The notes beneath the pieces were generated by a model, which was given only the letters and a program-made list of their open reading frames with translations, was not told where the DNA came from and ran no database searches. 34,007 bases of DNA, from assembly GCF_000003605.2 (NCBI RefSeq), contig NW_003158724.1, positions 121,275 through 155,281 on the forward strand, in the 5' to 3' direction. A program made the translations under genes and the position numbers. Positions 32,568 to 34,007 of the stretch are shown piece by piece (position 1 is the stretch's first letter; every line of letters starts with the position of its first letter). This DNA comes from Saccoglossus kowalevskii. Taxonomy: Eukaryota; Hemichordata; Enteropneusta; Harrimaniidae.

Positions 32568-33581
32568 TATAAACTGCAGTAATGTGGATCACAAGTTTTA
32601 GTTGCCAAGGCTAATCTTAAATTTTAAATTAATTTGAATGTGTCTATATACTATTGGCATACAAGAGTTCTTTCTAAGCTTACTTTGATTACCCTTATAG
32701 AATGACTTTCCAAAAACGTATATTGCCATGTGAAAAGAGTTCTTTTGTGCCCCACTTTTGTTCCGTGCCCCCCCCCCCCCCCAAAAAAAAACAAAAAACT
32801 GCGGGACCTGTTGAGTCATGTGACACACGTCAAGCTTTCAGTTTAATATGGTGGCAACCACATTGTTGTGTGTGTTGAAATCCTTGATCACGAAAAAATA
32901 TGATACTTGAAGCTACATTTGGAGTTAAATGTTGTGCTTATAGCAAATGTAAGAATGAATCTCGCATTTAGCACAAATATATATGTATGGTGTATGATTC
33001 CAAAAACAGTCTGAAAGGGGCAATCAGTGTCAGCTTTCGAACAGACAATTTTGTTAGACACTGAATCTCTAAAAACTAGTACATTTGATCTCTGCATTTT
33101 GTCAATTGTGGTAGGAAAAGGTCCTATGGAGTTGCATCCAGACCCAATACCAGTGACTGCATGAGGCATTGAATGCTGTATATTCAAATCAAGCTAGATA
33201 AGGTTGTCAGTGAACTTGTTTCAAAAATCACTGTGTACTGCATGTCAGCCACACAATGTTGCAACACAATTTGACATCTTTGAAAGATTTGTAGGCCCTA
33301 AGCTTCTTCGGGTCGGATTGATGACGCATTTAAATGACACTGTTAGCACTAGGTCATGACAATTATCAGCCATTGTGTAGCGACTAGGATGTTATATTTG
33401 CACATTAAGTTATCATTAGCCATATACAAGTTGTAATACTTCAATATATAAGTATTCACCGTATTCTGTTTTATAGTGGGTATTATTTCCTTACATCATT
33501 GTGCTATAGAATAGTTATTGAGGCTATCACATTAGTCATTTCAAAATTCAATTACCGGTAGTATAGTATGCATGGATCTAC
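32568..33581 (+). other. SNRPG intron 2, between elements
   Basis: No exon or recognisable gene seen. It includes a homopolymer of 15 C followed by 9 A at 32768-32791. Open frames on the minus strand (for example 32888-33187) have no supporting context. Confidence 0.5.
32768..32782 (+). repeat. Run of 15 C followed by 9 A
   Basis: Homopolymer junction in the SNRPG intron; unstable in replication and hard to sequence. Confidence 0.95.
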
Positions 33582-34007
33582 CAGGGTTCTCCCCAGAAAA
33601 AATTCATAGCGCCGGGGCTAATTTGCATAATAATTTGCATATCATTTACATATCTTTCCTTCATTAACAGAACTTATTTACAATTATGAATATTAGTGAG
33701 CTCAGTCACAGGGCAAATATTTTTTTTAATGGAATGAACACATTATGTTTCACAATTTAGAAGAGTTTGAAACATTCTCGAAATACAAATGCTGCAGACT
33801 AAAAACAAACACAAATAAATTATTGTTGCAATTTAATTGTTTTGTAAAACGTTGAAGGAAACGCATTCAAAACGTTAAGCCAGATTTATGTTCACGAATC
33901 TCATAATTTTATTCACTCCAAAAACATTCTCCTTCAAAAAATCGATCACGTAATTGACGTATTGTTGTAATTTATTATTCGTGCCATCAACTTCTAAAAC
34001 GTTTACA
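33582..34007 (+). mobile_element. hAT-family copy cut by the window end
   Basis: Starts CAGGGTTCTCCCCAG, close to the CAGTGTTCTCCCCAG end at 15306, and then aligns with that element: TAATTTGCATATCATTTACAT, GTGAGCTCAGTCACAG, TTTCACAATTTAGAAGAGTTTGAA, AAATGCTGCAGACTAAAAA. The last bases match the inner copy near 31150-31200. The candidate duplicated target on the left is GGATCTAC (33574-33581); the right end is outside the window. Confidence 0.85.

Noticed and set aside
29620..34007. Further SNRPG exons
   Set aside because: I looked for sequence encoding LKLNGGRHVQG and FDPFMN-like blocks on the plus strand and found none; these exons are probably outside the window.
1..34007. tRNA or rRNA genes, CRISPR array, reverse transcriptase
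   Set aside because: No clear tRNA arm or B-box context, no rRNA-like sequence, no regularly spaced identical repeats with unique spacers, and no reverse transcriptase motifs in any long frame.

Overview
This looks like AT-rich nuclear DNA from an animal, most likely a marine invertebrate and perhaps a deuterostome. The genes have many short exons with GT-AG introns. The encoded proteins are clear animal orthologues (O-GlcNAcase, NF-YA, Sm protein G). Introns and spacers are full of short DNA transposons. The species cannot be fixed from the sequence.

Layout. (1) Bases 1 to about 1180 hold the 3' end of an unrecognised plus-strand gene. (2) About 1.2-8.1 kb is gene-free and holds a cluster of repeats near 4.4-5.4 kb (a GC-rich inverted-repeat element and a ~150-bp minisatellite). 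(3) 8084-19620, minus strand, is a complete 15-exon O-GlcNAcase gene (OGA). All 15 exons join in phase to give 869 residues, with every active-site residue I could align present. Its introns carry a complete 1.1-kb hAT-type element, an inverted and internally deleted copy of the same family, and a small MITE. (4) About 19.8-22.6 kb is a repeat-rich spacer. (5) 22736-26424, minus strand, is a complete 5-coding-exon NFYA gene (322 residues) with an altered DNA-contact motif. It probably has a non-coding first exon near 28.9 kb. (6) From 29277, plus strand, are the first two coding exons of SNRPG. The rest lies beyond the window, and the intron carries nested and truncated hAT-like elements.

NFYA and SNRPG appear to be transcribed head to head from a short shared promoter region. 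OGA and NFYA are in tandem on the minus strand. The three recognised genes are housekeeping functions (O-GlcNAc removal, CCAAT-box transcription, pre-mRNA splicing) and show no operon-like relationship.

The most interesting items are: the NF-YA substitution of the near-invariant RGxGGRF motif by RMIGGKF; the hAT family with perfect ends and target duplication next to an OGA splice acceptor; a 305-bp MITE with 37-bp perfect inverted ends; and a small single-membrane-span reading frame broken by one stop codon near the NFYA/SNRPG promoter.
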